Position numbers and translations under genes: made by a program. A stretch of DNA of 64,000 bases from Gemmatimonadota bacterium (GTDB lineage: Bacteria > Gemmatimonadota > Gemmatimonadetes > Palauibacterales > KS3-K002), in assembly GCA_020344215.1 (NCBI GenBank), contig CP070815.1, positions 353,973-417,972 on the forward strand, read 5' to 3'. Shown piece after piece: positions 44,341 through 53,897 of the stretch. The notes under the pieces were generated by a model. The model was not told the origin of the DNA. It did no database searches and worked only from the letters and a program-made list of their open reading frames with translations. How positions within the stretch are numbered: position 1 is the stretch's first letter; each line of letters begins with the position of its first letter.

Positions 44341-45501
44341 TCAATGATCTCCGACCTCGCCTCCGGCATACCGCGCCAGCCACTCTTGCACCCACCTATT
44401 GAACCGGCCGTCCTGGATCGCCGACCGTGCCTGCCGCATCAGATCGGTGAGGAAATAGAGATTATGAATCGACAGCACGCGCAACCCCAGGAGCTCGCCA
44501 GCCACAAACAAGTGGCGCACGTAAGCGCGGCTGTACCTCGCACACGACCAGCAACCACAACCCTCTTCCATCTGCGAGCCGTCGTCACGCCACGCTGCAA
44601 CCTTGACATTCACCGGGCCGGCCGACGTGAAAGCCGTACCATTCCTTCCGTTCCGGGTAGGCGCCACACAGTCGAATATGTCGTAGCCCAGGCGCACAGC
44701 TTCCAGGAGATCCGTCGGGTAGCCCACCCCCATCAGGTAGCGGACGCCGTCCTGCGGCAACTCCGGCGACAAGTCGGCTAGGACCTCGTACATGAGATCC
44801 TTCGGCTCACCCACCGACAGGCCGCCGATCCCGAAGCCTGACCACTCGCGTAGCTCGCCGGCCCGCCGCAGCGACTCCAGCCGCAGATCCGGAAAAGTAG
44901 CACCCTGCAGGACCGGAAGAAGCACCTGTGTGCCGTCACCCTCTGACAGCTCATCGAAGCGGCGCACACTGCGCTCGAGCCAGCCGTGCGTTCGCACCAC
45001 CGCTCGCTGAGCTGTCTGGCGCTCCGCCCGGCCCGGCGGGCACTCGTCGAACGCCATGATCACGTCGGCAGCGAGGGCGTGCTCGATCTCCATCACGAGC
45101 TCCGGAGTGATGAAGTGGCGCGAGCCGTCGATGTGGCTCTGGAACCACACGCCCTCGTCGGTGACCTTGTTGATCTTCGCCAGTGAAAAGACCTGATACC
45201 CGCCCGAGTCGGTTAGAATCGGCCGGTGCCAGCCCATGAAGTCGTGCAGGCCGCCGAGGCGGCGGACCAGTTCGTGTCCCGGCCTCAGATACAGATGGTA
45301 AGCGTTGGCCAGGACCATCTCGGCTCCCAGCGCGCCCAGCTCCTCCGGCGATATCGCCTTTACCGTGCCCTGCGTACCGACGGGCATGAAGGCGGGTGTG
45401 TGCACCTGACCGTGGGCCAGGTGCAGGAGGCCAGCGCGGGCCGCGTCGTCGCGCGCCTCCAGCTCGAACTTGCCCACGGGCGTCACCGCACTCACGCTCA
45501 T
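44341..45501 (-). CDS. tgt: tRNA-guanine transglycosylase Tgt
   Basis: Queuosine pathway enzyme, 386 aa, that swaps G34 for preQ1 in GUN tRNAs. Catalytic and substrate-binding residues sit in LTDSGGYQVFSL, GGLSVGEPKDLMYEVL and CVAPTRNGRNG; the zinc site is CGCWSCARYSRAYVRHL (Cys3His). The ATG at 45501 overlaps the queA stop (ATGA), so QueA and Tgt are coupled. The frame is open upstream inside queA, but that part is not family sequence. Confidence 0.96.
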   Translation of the reverse strand: MSVSAVTPVGKFELEARDDAARAGLLHLAHGQVHTPAFMPVGTQGTVKAISPEELGALGAEMVLANAYHLYLRPGHELVRRLGGLHDFMGWHRPILTDSGGYQVFSLAKINKVTDEGVWFQSHIDGSRHFITPELVMEIEHALAADVIMAFDECPPGRAERQTAQRAVVRTHGWLERSVRRFDELSEGDGTQVLLPVLQGATFPDLRLESLRRAGELREWSGFGIGGLSVGEPKDLMYEVLADLSPELPQDGVRYLMGVGYPTDLLEAVRLGYDIFDCVAPTRNGRNGTAFTSAGPVNVKVAAWRDDGSQMEEGCGCWSCARYSRAYVRHLFVAGELLGLRVLSIHNLYFLTDLMRQARSAIQDGRFNRWVQEWLARYAGGEVGDH

Positions 45502-46598
45502 AACACCGCCATGGAATCGCCGTAGGAGTAAAACCGGTAGCCCGTCCCGATCGCGTGGCGATACGCCGCCATGGTCAAGTCGTAGCCGGCGAACGCTGCG
45601 ACGAGCATTAGCAACGTCGAGCGTGGCAGGTGAAAGTTGGTGACGAGGCGATCTACTACCGCAAACCGGTGGCCCTGCCGGATGAAGAGGTCCGTCGTGC
45701 CTTCGCCGGAGCGTATTCGCCCGTCCTCGCCGACGACGGTCTCCAGCGTTCGCACCGTGGTCGTCCCAACGGCCCAAATGGCGCCGCCGCGTGCGCGGCC
45801 CTCGTTGATCGTCTCCGCAGCCGCCGGCGTGACCCGGTACCACTCAGCTTCCACTTGGTGCTGGGCGGGGTCCTCTACCTCTACCGGCCTGAAGGTCCCG
45901 GGCCCCACGTGCAGGGTGACCATGGCGATATCGACCCGCCGCGCCCGGAGCGCCGCGAGCATCTCATCGCTGAAGTGCAGCCCGGCGGTCGGCGCCGCTA
46001 CGCTACCGCTATCACGCGCGTAGATCGTCTGGTACCGGCCGCGGTCGCTTTCGTCATCCTGGCGTCGGATGTAGGGGGGCAGCGGGACACGCCCGAAGCG
46101 AGCGATGGCCTCGTCCGGTGGGAGCGGCGTATCGAGGTGGACAAGGCGCGCTCCGCCTGCGAGGCTCTCCCCGATCACTACTCTGAGATCCGGAGCGACC
46201 TGCACCACTCTGCCCGGCTTCAGCTTGCCGGCGGGCCGAACCAGCGCACGCCAAGAGGCACCGGCGACGTCAAGCCGCTCGATCAGCAAGAGCTCGGCCG
46301 CCGCACCACTCGGCTTGTGTCCTGTCAGGCGGGCTGGAAAGACACGGGTGTCGTTGAGCACCAGTACGTCGCCAGGAGAGACGAGCGAGGTGAGGTCCTT
46401 GAAGCCGTGATCGGCAAGGCTGCCGTCCTGACGCCGCACGAGCAGCAGACGGCTCGCATCGCGCTCGGGCAGCGGGTACTGGGCGATCAACCGCTCCTCG
46501 AGGGGGTACTCGAAATCACCCGTACTCAGGGACGCCGCCCGCTCTTCGTCAGGGGCCGGCATCCGGGGCTCGTCATCGACGGAAGCGCGTTCACCCAT
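45498..46598 (-). CDS. queA: S-adenosylmethionine:tRNA ribosyltransferase-isomerase QueA
   Basis: Converts preQ1 in tRNA to epoxyqueuosine using SAM, 366 aa. Family segments are [23 protein letters not shown] (in pieces), [54 protein letters not shown] and [19 protein letters not shown]. Start: ATG 46598, overlapping the ruvB stop by 8 nt; ATG 46562 is an alternative and neither has a strong SD. The arrangement ruvB-queA-tgt is common. Confidence 0.94.
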   Translation of the reverse strand: MGERASVDDEPRMPAPDEERAASLSTGDFEYPLEERLIAQYPLPERDASRLLLVRRQDGSLADHGFKDLTSLVSPGDVLVLNDTRVFPARLTGHKPSGAAAELLLIERLDVAGASWRALVRPAGKLKPGRVVQVAPDLRVVIGESLAGGARLVHLDTPLPPDEAIARFGRVPLPPYIRRQDDESDRGRYQTIYARDSGSVAAPTAGLHFSDEMLAALRARRVDIAMVTLHVGPGTFRPVEVEDPAQHQVEAEWYRVTPAAAETINEGRARGGAIWAVGTTTVRTLETVVGEDGRIRSGEGTTDLFIRQGHRFAVVDRLVTNFHLPRSTLLMLVAAFAGYDLTMAAYRHAIGTGYRFYSYGDSMAVL

Positions 46599-47628
46599 CA
46601 CTGAAAAGCTGGCCCTGCTCACCGCCCGTGCCTGGCGGCAGATCGTACCCAAACCTGCGATACGCTTTGGGCGTCGCGATGCGGCCACGCGCTGTCCTTT
46701 GCAGCAGGCCGTTCTGGATCAGGTAGGGCTCGTAGACCTCTTCGAGGGTGTCGGCCTCCTCACCCAAAGCGACGGCCAGACTGGAGAGGCCGACGGGTCC
46801 GCCATCGAAGTCCTCGATGATCAGTCGCAGCATCCGCGCATCCATCTGCTCCAGCCCGTACTCATCCACGTTCAACATCTGGAGTGCCGCCTCGGCCACC
46901 GGGCACGTGATCGCACCATCGGCTTTGACCTCAGCATAGTCACGCACGCGGCGAAGCAAGCGGTTGGCCACGCGCGGGGTGCCGCGTGAACGGCGGGCGA
47001 TCTCGCCGGCGCCCGCGTCGTCGATTGGAATTCCGATGATCCCCGCAGATCGGGTGACAATCTGTTCCAGTTCGTCCGTCGGGTAGTAGCCGAGACGCTC
47101 GACCACACCGAACCGCGCGCGCATCGGCGGCGTCAGAAGACCGAAGCGAGTGGTCGCCCCGATGAGAGTGAAGCGCTCCAGTTTCATCGTGATCGTCTGA
47201 GCCTTGGGCCCCTCACCCAAGCGGATCTCGATGCGGAAGTCCTCCATCCCCGGGTAGAGGAATTCCTCGATCACCGGTCGCAGGCGATGGATCTCGTCGA
47301 TGAACAGGACATCGCCCTCCTTCAGATTGGTGAGCGACGAAACGAGGTCGCCGGGCCGCTCGAGGGCCGGTCCCGAGGTGGTCTTTATATCAACGCCCAG
47401 CTCGTTGGCGATCAGCAGTGCCAGCGTCGTCTTGCCCAAGCCCGGCGGTCCGTAGAACAGCGTATGATCGAGCGGCTCCTTCCGTTTGAGCGCCGCCTTG
47501 ATATAGATGGAGAGACTCTCCTTGACTTTCTCCTGTCCGACGAACTCGGACATCCGCTGCGGGCGTAGAGCAGCCTCGCTCACGCCTTCACCATCCAGCT
47601 GTCTCGGCGTTGTGATCTCAGTCGTCAT
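46591..47628 (-). CDS. ruvB: Holliday junction branch migration helicase RuvB
   Basis: AAA+ hexameric motor, 345 aa. Walker A is GPPGLGKTT, Walker B FIDEIHRL, sensor 1 [19 protein letters not shown], and arginine-finger/winged-helix segments follow ([17 protein letters not shown] and [15 protein letters not shown]). It drives branch migration with RuvA and RuvC. Overlaps ruvA by 4 nt and queA by 8 nt. Confidence 0.97.
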   Translation of the reverse strand: MTTEITTPRQLDGEGVSEAALRPQRMSEFVGQEKVKESLSIYIKAALKRKEPLDHTLFYGPPGLGKTTLALLIANELGVDIKTTSGPALERPGDLVSSLTNLKEGDVLFIDEIHRLRPVIEEFLYPGMEDFRIEIRLGEGPKAQTITMKLERFTLIGATTRFGLLTPPMRARFGVVERLGYYPTDELEQIVTRSAGIIGIPIDDAGAGEIARRSRGTPRVANRLLRRVRDYAEVKADGAITCPVAEAALQMLNVDEYGLEQMDARMLRLIIEDFDGGPVGLSSLAVALGEEADTLEEVYEPYLIQNGLLQRTARGRIATPKAYRRFGYDLPPGTGGEQGQLFSDG

Positions 47629-48218
47629 GACAGTCCCGCCAGCGCCTCCCTCACCAAGCTCTCGACATCGCGCTCCGCACCGTCACGGCTCTTGAGCACG
47701 TTTCGCACGGCACCGTCGGCCTCGGCCCGCGAGTACCCCAGAGCCATCAGCGCCGACACGGCCGGCTCGACCAGCGACACCTCCGGCTCCGCCTCCACCG
47801 CCGCCGGGATGATATCCTCCAGCTTGTCTCCGAGCTCCAGAGCGATTCTCTCCGCCTTCTTCCTGCCCACACCGTTCACGATCTGCAGCCGCCCCAGATC
47901 CCTCCCCCTGATCGCCTCGACCAGCTGGGCCGCGCTCATCGCGCCCAGCATAGTGAGCGCCAACCGCGGGCCCACTCCCGACGCCGAAGTCAGCCTGGCG
48001 AAGAGCTGCCGCTCCAGCTCACCGGGGAAACCGAAGAGATCGAGGCCATCCTCGCGGGAGACGAGCGCCGCGTGGAGCTCCAGTTCACGCCCAACACGCG
48101 GTAGCGTTTCGAACAGCGACGCCGGGATCTGCAACTCGTAGGTCACGCCGCCCGGAGTCGCAATCTCGACCCGGTCGACCTCTTTGCGGACCAGAACTCC
48201 GCGCACGCGACTAATCAA
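47625..48218 (-). CDS. ruvA: Holliday junction DNA helicase RuvA
   Basis: Junction-binding tetramer, 197 aa. OB fold ([18 protein letters not shown]), helix-hairpin-helix pair ([15 protein letters not shown] and [16 protein letters not shown]) and C-terminal RuvB-binding domain ([16 protein letters not shown]) are all seen. I place the start at TTG 48218: AAGGAG lies 6 nt upstream and the resulting MISRVRG matches the family N-terminus. A GTG further up (48236) lies inside ruvC. Overlaps ruvC by 8 nt. Confidence 0.94.
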   Translation of the reverse strand: MISRVRGVLVRKEVDRVEIATPGGVTYELQIPASLFETLPRVGRELELHAALVSREDGLDLFGFPGELERQLFARLTSASGVGPRLALTMLGAMSAAQLVEAIRGRDLGRLQIVNGVGRKKAERIALELGDKLEDIIPAAVEAEPEVSLVEPAVSALMALGYSRAEADGAVRNVLKSRDGAERDVESLVREALAGLS

Positions 48219-48738
48219 CCTGTCTCCTTCCTGCACCCCTGCGGGGCCGGGGCGGCTCGTTCTCCGGACTGTCGCGGAACAGGTGGCAGAGCGCCAGGGC
48301 GACGCCGTCCGCAGCGTCGAGCGGCGTCGGTGGCTCGGCCAGCGACAGGTGCTCTTGTACCATGAATGCCACCTGCTCCTTCTCCGCCTTTCCCGTCCCC
48401 ACCACGGCGCTCTTCACTACTGCCGGCGGATACTCGACAACGGGGATCCCGCGCCCGGCCGCCGCCAACATTACAGCGCCGCGTGCATGTCCCAGGATCA
48501 CCGTGGTCCGCACGTTTCGCCCATAGAAAACGCCCTCGACGCACAGGACGTCGGGGCGAGTGCGCTCGATCACCTCCGCCACACCCTCAAAGATCTCGAG
48601 CAAGCGCTCCGCCAGCGCGCCGCCCGGCGTCGGCCGAATGGCGCCGCACTCGACTAGCACCGGCCGGCGATCGGCGCCGCGAGCGACGACACCGTACCCG
48701 GTAATCTGGGTGCCGGGGTCTACGCCCAAGACGATCAT
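48211..48738 (-). CDS. ruvC: Holliday junction resolvase RuvC
   Basis: Junction endonuclease, 175 aa, RNase H fold. Catalytic acids: Asp7 in VLGVDPGTQITGYG, Glu in VLCVEGVFYGRN, and the pair in LDAADGVALALCH. The length is typical, with a basic C-terminus. It heads ruvC-ruvA-ruvB and follows yebC by 14 nt, the common yebC-ruvCAB order. Confidence 0.97.
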   Translation of the reverse strand: MIVLGVDPGTQITGYGVVARGADRRPVLVECGAIRPTPGGALAERLLEIFEGVAEVIERTRPDVLCVEGVFYGRNVRTTVILGHARGAVMLAAAGRGIPVVEYPPAVVKSAVVGTGKAEKEQVAFMVQEHLSLAEPPTPLDAADGVALALCHLFRDSPENEPPRPRRGAGRRQVD

Positions 48739-48752
48739 TGAACCGCCGCCGG

Positions 48753-49511
48753 TTACTGGCCGGCCCCGGCTAGCTCCGCGAGCAGAGCTTCGTCGATGTC
48801 GAGGTTCGAGTAGACGTTCTGAACGTCTTCCTGATCCTCCAGCGCCTCCAGCAGGGCGATCAGCTTCTCCGCGTCACCGCCTTCGACCTGGACCGTGGTC
48901 TTCGGGTTCATGATGAGGCGAGCTTCGCTGATCTCGATCCCACTGCCCCGAATAGATTCCTGCACAGCGTGGAAATCAGCGGGCTCGGTTCTCACCACGT
49001 ACGCGTCGCCCTCCCGCTCGAGATCCTCGGCACCCGCCTCAAGCGCCGCCTCCAAAGCGGCTTCCTCGTCGTAGCGGCTCGCGTCGATCAGCAGCTGGCC
49101 CACCCGATCGAAGTTCCAGGCCACCGACCCGGAGCTGCCTAGGCGGCCACCGTTCCGCTCCAGCAGATGGCGCACAGCCGCCACGGTCCGATTCGTATTA
49201 TCGGTAAGCGCCTGGACGAGGATCGCCACACCACCCGGACCGTACGCCTCATAGGTGACCTCCTCGAACGACGCGCCGGGCAGTTCACCCGTCCCGCGGA
49301 GAATCGCCTTCTCGATGTTGTCCTTCGGCATGTTGGCCGCCTTGGCGTTGTCGATCGCCGTCCGCAGCCAAGGGTTGCCATCGGGATCCCCACCGCCCTG
49401 ACGGGCGGCCACCGTGATCTCGCGGATCAACTTGCCGAAAAGCCTGCCGCGCTTGCTATCCTCGGCCGCTTTCTTGCGCTTGATCTGCGACCACTTGCTG
49501 TGGCCGGCCAT
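48753..49511 (-). CDS. yebC: YebC/PmpR family protein
   Basis: A 252-aa member of the YebC/TACO1 family. The N-terminal MAGHSKWSQIKRKKAAEDSK, PDGNPWLRTAIDNAKAANMP and YEAYGPGGVAILV are diagnostic. Members were named as transcription regulators; more recent work places several on the ribosome assisting translation of difficult sequences. It has its own promoter (49551-49579) and a good SD (GAGGAG), and leads into ruvCAB. Confidence 0.93.
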   Translation of the reverse strand: MAGHSKWSQIKRKKAAEDSKRGRLFGKLIREITVAARQGGGDPDGNPWLRTAIDNAKAANMPKDNIEKAILRGTGELPGASFEEVTYEAYGPGGVAILVQALTDNTNRTVAAVRHLLERNGGRLGSSGSVAWNFDRVGQLLIDASRYDEEAALEAALEAGAEDLEREGDAYVVRTEPADFHAVQESIRGSGIEISEARLIMNPKTTVQVEGGDAEKLIALLEALEDQEDVQNVYSNLDIDEALLAELAGAGQ

Positions 49512-49550
49512 GCCGGAACTCCTCCTCTGTACGTGACTTCACCATTGGGG

Positions 49551-49579
49551 AATATAGGCGGGCGGGTGAGGGGGTTCAA
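49551..49579 (-). promoter_or_regulatory. Promoter for yebC-ruvCAB
   Basis: On the minus strand TTGAAC (49579-49574), exactly 17 nt, then TATATT (49556-49551). A good sigma-70-type promoter, about 40 nt before the yebC ATG. Confidence 0.7.
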
Positions 49580-49583
49580 ACCA

Positions 49584-49680
49584 GCGGTCGGCGGTCGGTG
49601 GTCAGTTGATCTGCAGCCGGCCATGTTCCGACGTGCCCGACCGCGATCTGCTGACCACTGACTACCGACTACTGACCACC
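49584..49680. repeat. Inverted arrays of a degenerate 7-bp tandem repeat
   Basis: Left array 49586-49606: GGTCGGC, GGTCGGT, GGTCAGT. Right array 49652-49679 reads on the minus strand as four GTCRGYN heptamers with the conserved pair at exact 7-nt steps. The two arrays are in opposite orientation and can fold on each other as a long imperfect hairpin between fusA2 and yebC. Confidence 0.6.
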
Positions 49681-49681
49681 T

Positions 49682-51778
49682 TTATTTCTTCTCCTCCTCC
49701 TCCCGTGCGGCGGCTTCTTCCTTCACCTTCTCCGTGATGTTCGGCGGTGCCTGCTCGTAGGCGACGAAACTCATCTTGTAGCTACCTCGCCCCTGCGTGA
49801 TGGAGCGCAAAGTCGACGAGTACCTGTCCATCTCGTTGAGCGGGACCTGCGCCTTCACGACCTGCTTCTTCCCCTTCGGCTCCATCCCGAGGATCTTGCC
49901 GCGCCGTTGGTTGAGGTCGCCCATGACGTCGCCCATGTACTCGTCGGGGACGGTGACCTCTACCTCGTAGATCGGTTCGAGTAGGATCGGGCCGGCCTCG
50001 GGCGCCACGTTCTTGAAGGCCAGCGACCCGGCCACCTTGAAGGCGATGTCCGAGGAGTCGACCGAGTGGTGCGACCCGTCGTACACCTCGGCCCGGAAGT
50101 CGACGACGTTATAGCCCGCGACGACGCCCTTCTGCGCGGCCTCCTGCACACCCTTGTCGACCGACGGTACGAACTTGCCCGGGATGACACCGCCGACGAT
50201 GGCGTTCTTGAACTCGTACCCGCTACCCGGCGGCAAGGGGCTCAGGCGGATCCAGCAGTCGCCGTACTGGCCGCGGCCACCCGTCTGCTTCTTGTAGCGC
50301 CCCTGACCCTCGGCGGGCTTGGTGAACGTCTCGCGATACGGGATACGCGGCGGCTCGGTCGCCACCTCGACGCCGAAGCGCCGCTTGAGCCGCTCGATCG
50401 CCATCTCCAGATGCATCTCCCCCAGCCCGCGGGCAATTGTCTGGCCCAGCTCGGGGTCGAAGGCCGCCGAGAAGGTCGGGTCCTCCTCGTGGATCTTGTG
50501 CAGACCGGTGGAGATCTTGTCCTCGTCGCCGCGCTTGGCCGACTTCACCGCGATGGAAATATCGGCGTCGGGGAAAGCGATCCTCTCGAGCACCAGCGAC
50601 GCGTTCTCACCGGCCAGCGTGTCGCCCGTGTGCGTGTCGCGCAGCTTCGCAACGACCCCAATGTCGCCGGCGTGGAGTTGAGCGACCTCAGCGCGGTCCT
50701 TCCCCTGTGGAACTGCCGGGTGGCCGAGCTTCTCGGGGCCACCTCGCGTGGTGTTCTGTGCCGAAACGCCGGCGTCGATCGACCCGGAGAAGATCCTGAA
50801 GTACGAGAGCTCACCGACGTGAGGTTCCGACGTGGTCTTGAAGACGAGTGCGGCGAGCGGCCCGTCGTCGGCGGCGCTCAGCTCGAGCTCCACCTCCCCG
50901 TCCTTCGCCTTCTCGTGCACGGCCTCCGCCGGGCTAGGCATGATCTCGACGAAGCGCTCCAACAGGCCGCGAGCGCCGTATCCTCTGTCAGGCGCCGCGC
51001 AGACCACCGGGTAGATCAAACCAGCCTTCATCGCCGCCTTGAGTACGTCTGCCGCCCGGGTGGGCTCGATCGTCTCCTTCTCGAAGTATTCCTCCATCAG
51101 GGCGTCGTCGGTGGCTGCTATCGCCTCGACGAGCTCCTGGTAGGCAGCGCTGTAGGCGTCCTGCAGTTCGGCCGGGACGGATTCTTCCTTGTACTCGCCC
51201 TTGTGCGACTTCGGATCGAAGACTCGGGCGCGGCCCGAAAGGAGATCGACGACTCCTTTGAAGCCCTCACCGGACCCGATCGGGATCTCGAGTGGGACAA
51301 CATCCTTGGAGAACTCCTCGTGGAGCTCGCCCATCACCGAGTCGAAGTCCGCGTTCTCCTTGTCCATCATCGAGACCACGAATACCCGGGGGATCCCGCG
51401 CTCCTCACAGTACTCCCAGCTGTTCTCAGTCCCGACCAGGACGCCCGCGCTAGCGTCGACCAGAATCACAGCCCCGTCCGCGACGCGGACACCAGCCTTC
51501 GCGTCGCCCGCGAAGTCCAGGTAGCCGGGCGTGTCGATCAGGTTGACCTTGGTGTCACCCCAGCCGACGTGGGCGACTGCCGTGTTGATCGAGATGGTGT
51601 GACTCTTCTCTTCCGCCGTGAAATCGGTGACCGTTGTGCCGTCGGTGACCGACCCCTTGCGGGTCGTCGCACCGCCGGAGAAACAGATGGCGTCCACCAG
51701 CGTCGTCTTGCCCGTCCCTCCGTGGCCGAGGAACACAACGTTGCGGATCGCCTCGGTCGTATACGTCTTGACTGCCAA
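49682..51778 (-). CDS. fusA: Elongation factor G, type 2 (EF-G2)
   Basis: Translational GTPase, 698 aa, with the five EF-G domains. It belongs to the second EF-G type: the P-loop reads GHGGTGKTT instead of AHIDAGKTT and switch II reads DTPGYLDF, with Tyr replacing the His that in canonical EF-G helps GTP hydrolysis. Domain IV has GQGRYKKQTGGRGQYGD, as in the second EF-G of Thermus thermophilus (recalled, not aligned). The canonical str-operon genes are absent here. The start is TTG 51778 with GGGAGG 6 nt upstream, and it has its own promoter. Confidence 0.88.
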   Translation of the reverse strand: MAVKTYTTEAIRNVVFLGHGGTGKTTLVDAICFSGGATTRKGSVTDGTTVTDFTAEEKSHTISINTAVAHVGWGDTKVNLIDTPGYLDFAGDAKAGVRVADGAVILVDASAGVLVGTENSWEYCEERGIPRVFVVSMMDKENADFDSVMGELHEEFSKDVVPLEIPIGSGEGFKGVVDLLSGRARVFDPKSHKGEYKEESVPAELQDAYSAAYQELVEAIAATDDALMEEYFEKETIEPTRAADVLKAAMKAGLIYPVVCAAPDRGYGARGLLERFVEIMPSPAEAVHEKAKDGEVELELSAADDGPLAALVFKTTSEPHVGELSYFRIFSGSIDAGVSAQNTTRGGPEKLGHPAVPQGKDRAEVAQLHAGDIGVVAKLRDTHTGDTLAGENASLVLERIAFPDADISIAVKSAKRGDEDKISTGLHKIHEEDPTFSAAFDPELGQTIARGLGEMHLEMAIERLKRRFGVEVATEPPRIPYRETFTKPAEGQGRYKKQTGGRGQYGDCWIRLSPLPPGSGYEFKNAIVGGVIPGKFVPSVDKGVQEAAQKGVVAGYNVVDFRAEVYDGSHHSVDSSDIAFKVAGSLAFKNVAPEAGPILLEPIYEVEVTVPDEYMGDVMGDLNQRRGKILGMEPKGKKQVVKAQVPLNEMDRYSSTLRSITQGRGSYKMSFVAYEQAPPNITEKVKEEAAAREEEEKK

Positions 51779-51819
51779 GTGCCGCCTCCCTGATTGGCTG
51801 GACTGTAGATCGGGCCGGA

Positions 51820-51848
51820 ATCGTATTTTGCGGGCGTCGGGGAGTCAA
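51820..51848 (-). promoter_or_regulatory. Promoter for the EF-G2 gene
   Basis: On the minus strand TTGACT (51848-51843), 17 nt, then TACGAT (51825-51820), about 42 nt before the TTG start. Confidence 0.65.
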
Positions 51849-51918
51849 GGCGGCTAGCGGTTGCGCGCGGGCGCTGCGACCTCGAGGCGTGGGCGTTGCC
51901 TCCCGGATGCCGAGGGGA

Positions 51919-52776
51919 TCAGTGGACCTGGTGCTGGTCCTGGCGCCGCCGCGAAACCTCGTCCAGGAAGCGGCGTTCCTCCGCCGTTAGCGAGTCGAGG
52001 CCCTGGGCGGCGATCTTGTCGAGCAACTGGTCCACGACTTCCAGGATGTGGGCCTCGTCGTCGGGCTTAGAGGGGCCGGAGGGTGTACGGGCGCCGCCGG
52101 GCACCACCTTGATTCTCCGCTTGCGCAGACGCTTTCTCCAGCTCTCCCAGTGCGCCTGCAGCTGCCAGCCCTTCTTCAAGTACAGGTAGCCGACGACGAG
52201 GCCGCCCAGGTGGGCGAAGTGGGCGATCCCGTCTGCCGCGCCACCGAAAGCGGAGAAGAACGAGATGGCACCGAGGCAGAGGACGAGGTACTTGGCCTTA
52301 ATCGGGAGGAGCACGAGGACCCAGATCCATACGACGCTATCGGGCCAGTTCAGCGCATACGCCAGCATGACGCCGTACACCGCGCCGGAGGCCCCTATGA
52401 TGACCCCCTCGCCGAAGACGAGATTGAAGAGCGCGCCGCCGATACCGCAGATCGCGTAGTACTTGACGAACTCCTTCCCGCCCCAGCGCTCCTCTAGCGG
52501 TGGGCCGAAGAAGAAGAGGAACAGCATGTTCATGAATACGTGGAAGATCCCGCCGTGGACGAACATGTAGGTGATAATCGTCCACGGCCTCGCCAGCACC
52601 TTGGCCTCGTCGAAGGCCAGATACTCGATCGCGAGCTGGAAGGGGATAGCACCAGACCAAACGATGACGAACATCACCGCGTTCGCCACCATCAGGCGCT
52701 TGACCCACGGTGTCATCCGATAGGCGAACCTCAGCCCGCCCGGGCTCATCGACCCGTACCTGCTCACTTGCTCCAC
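51919..52776 (-). CDS. Rhomboid family intramembrane serine protease
   Basis: Six-TM serine protease, 285 aa. The catalytic Ser is in GASGAVYG and the catalytic His in FAHLGGLVVGY; the HVFMNM segment supplies the oxyanion His/Asn. The C-terminal about 80 residues are cytosolic, with the conserved LLDKIAAQGLDSLTAEERRFL helix seen in several rhomboids from Bacteroidota-like bacteria. Function of the tail is unknown. The GTG start at 52776 is uncertain; GTG 52767 and ATG 52749 are in frame. Confidence 0.88.
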   Translation of the reverse strand: MEQVSRYGSMSPGGLRFAYRMTPWVKRLMVANAVMFVIVWSGAIPFQLAIEYLAFDEAKVLARPWTIITYMFVHGGIFHVFMNMLFLFFFGPPLEERWGGKEFVKYYAICGIGGALFNLVFGEGVIIGASGAVYGVMLAYALNWPDSVVWIWVLVLLPIKAKYLVLCLGAISFFSAFGGAADGIAHFAHLGGLVVGYLYLKKGWQLQAHWESWRKRLRKRRIKVVPGGARTPSGPSKPDDEAHILEVVDQLLDKIAAQGLDSLTAEERRFLDEVSRRRQDQHQVH

Positions 52777-52803
52777 CCTGCGCTCATAGGCACCTCACCT
52801 ACC

Positions 52804-53847
52804 CTAACCCTGACCGCCGGGCCGTGTTCCGGTGGCACGCCGGTTCTCACGCGCCAGTTGCACGATCCGTTCGCAAAGCTCCTCGAACGAGACGCCGACG
52901 GCGCGCGCCGCCTTGGGCAGGAGGCTGGTCGCAGTCATTCCCGGCAGCGAGTTCGCCTCGAAGCACCAGGGCTCGTCGTTATCGTCGAGCCGGAAGTCGA
53001 CGCGGCTATAGGCCGCCAGGCGGAGCACCCGATGCGCCCGCACGGCAAGATCCTGCACCCGGCGGGTGACCGGTTCGCTCAGCGGGGCGGGCACCTCGTA
53101 CTGCGACATCCCCTTCGTGTACTTGCACTCGTAGTCGTAGATCTCGTGACTGGGGCGTATCTCCACGATCGGCAGGGCTTCCTCCCCCAGCACGCCGACT
53201 GCCAACTCGCGACCGGGGATGAATCTCTCGATAACCACCAGCGCGCCGTAGCTCGCGGCGCGCTCCACCGCCTCCGCGAGTTCCCCCGGCGACCGGACGA
53301 CGCTGACCCCCACGGTGGAACCTTCGCGTGACGGCTTGACCACCACGGGGAACCCGCCTAGGGCTCCCTCCACCTCCGAGTCGCTAGCCGGCGCCACCAG
53401 CCAGGGCGGCGTCGGGATCCCCGCGCTGCTGAACAGCTCCTTGGAGACGAGTTTGTCCATCGCCAGAGCACTGCCCAGAGGGCCACTCCCCGTGTACGGG
53501 ATGCCGACAAGGTCGAGGACGGCCTGTACCCGGCCGTCTTCCCCGGCCCCGCCGTGCAGAGCGACGAAGACAACGTCCGTGCCCTGCACCTCCGGCATCT
53601 CGTCCAGCCGGCGCGCCAGCGACGCACTGTCCAGGCGAACGAGCTCGTCCCGCGCCGGTGGCTGCGTTCCGATGCCAGTAGCTGGCCGCCCCTCCGACTC
53701 GGCCAGCGGTTTGAGCCGACCACCTGCCGCATCAATCGCCACGACCTCGTGCCCGTTGGCCCGGAGCGCACGAGCGATCTCCCGGCCCGTCGCCAGCGAC
53801 ACATCCCGCTCGGCGCTCGTCCCACCCATCAACACGGCGATCTTCAC
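52804..53847 (-). CDS. ddl: D-alanine--D-alanine ligase
   Basis: ATP-grasp ligase, 347 aa, making the D-Ala-D-Ala dipeptide for peptidoglycan. Motifs: VLMGGTSAERDVSLATG, FVALHGGAGEDGRVQ, KPSREGSTVGVS, RVDFRLDD and EANSLPGMTATSLLP. The D-Ala-binding Tyr loop (KYTKGMSQYEVPA) is intact. It starts with GTG at 53847. The neighbours mutS and tonB-like are upstream, rhomboid downstream. Confidence 0.95.
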   Translation of the reverse strand: MKIAVLMGGTSAERDVSLATGREIARALRANGHEVVAIDAAGGRLKPLAESEGRPATGIGTQPPARDELVRLDSASLARRLDEMPEVQGTDVVFVALHGGAGEDGRVQAVLDLVGIPYTGSGPLGSALAMDKLVSKELFSSAGIPTPPWLVAPASDSEVEGALGGFPVVVKPSREGSTVGVSVVRSPGELAEAVERAASYGALVVIERFIPGRELAVGVLGEEALPIVEIRPSHEIYDYECKYTKGMSQYEVPAPLSEPVTRRVQDLAVRAHRVLRLAAYSRVDFRLDDNDEPWCFEANSLPGMTATSLLPKAARAVGVSFEELCERIVQLARENRRATGTRPGGQG

Positions 53848-53897
53848 AGAGTCACCCCGCTCTCCTCAGTGGCCGAGACCAGTCAGAGCAGACATCG

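Noticed and set aside
50066..51793. A 575-aa open frame on the plus strand
   Set aside because: Antisense shadow of EF-G2, low-complexity Arg/Leu/Val/Asp composition.
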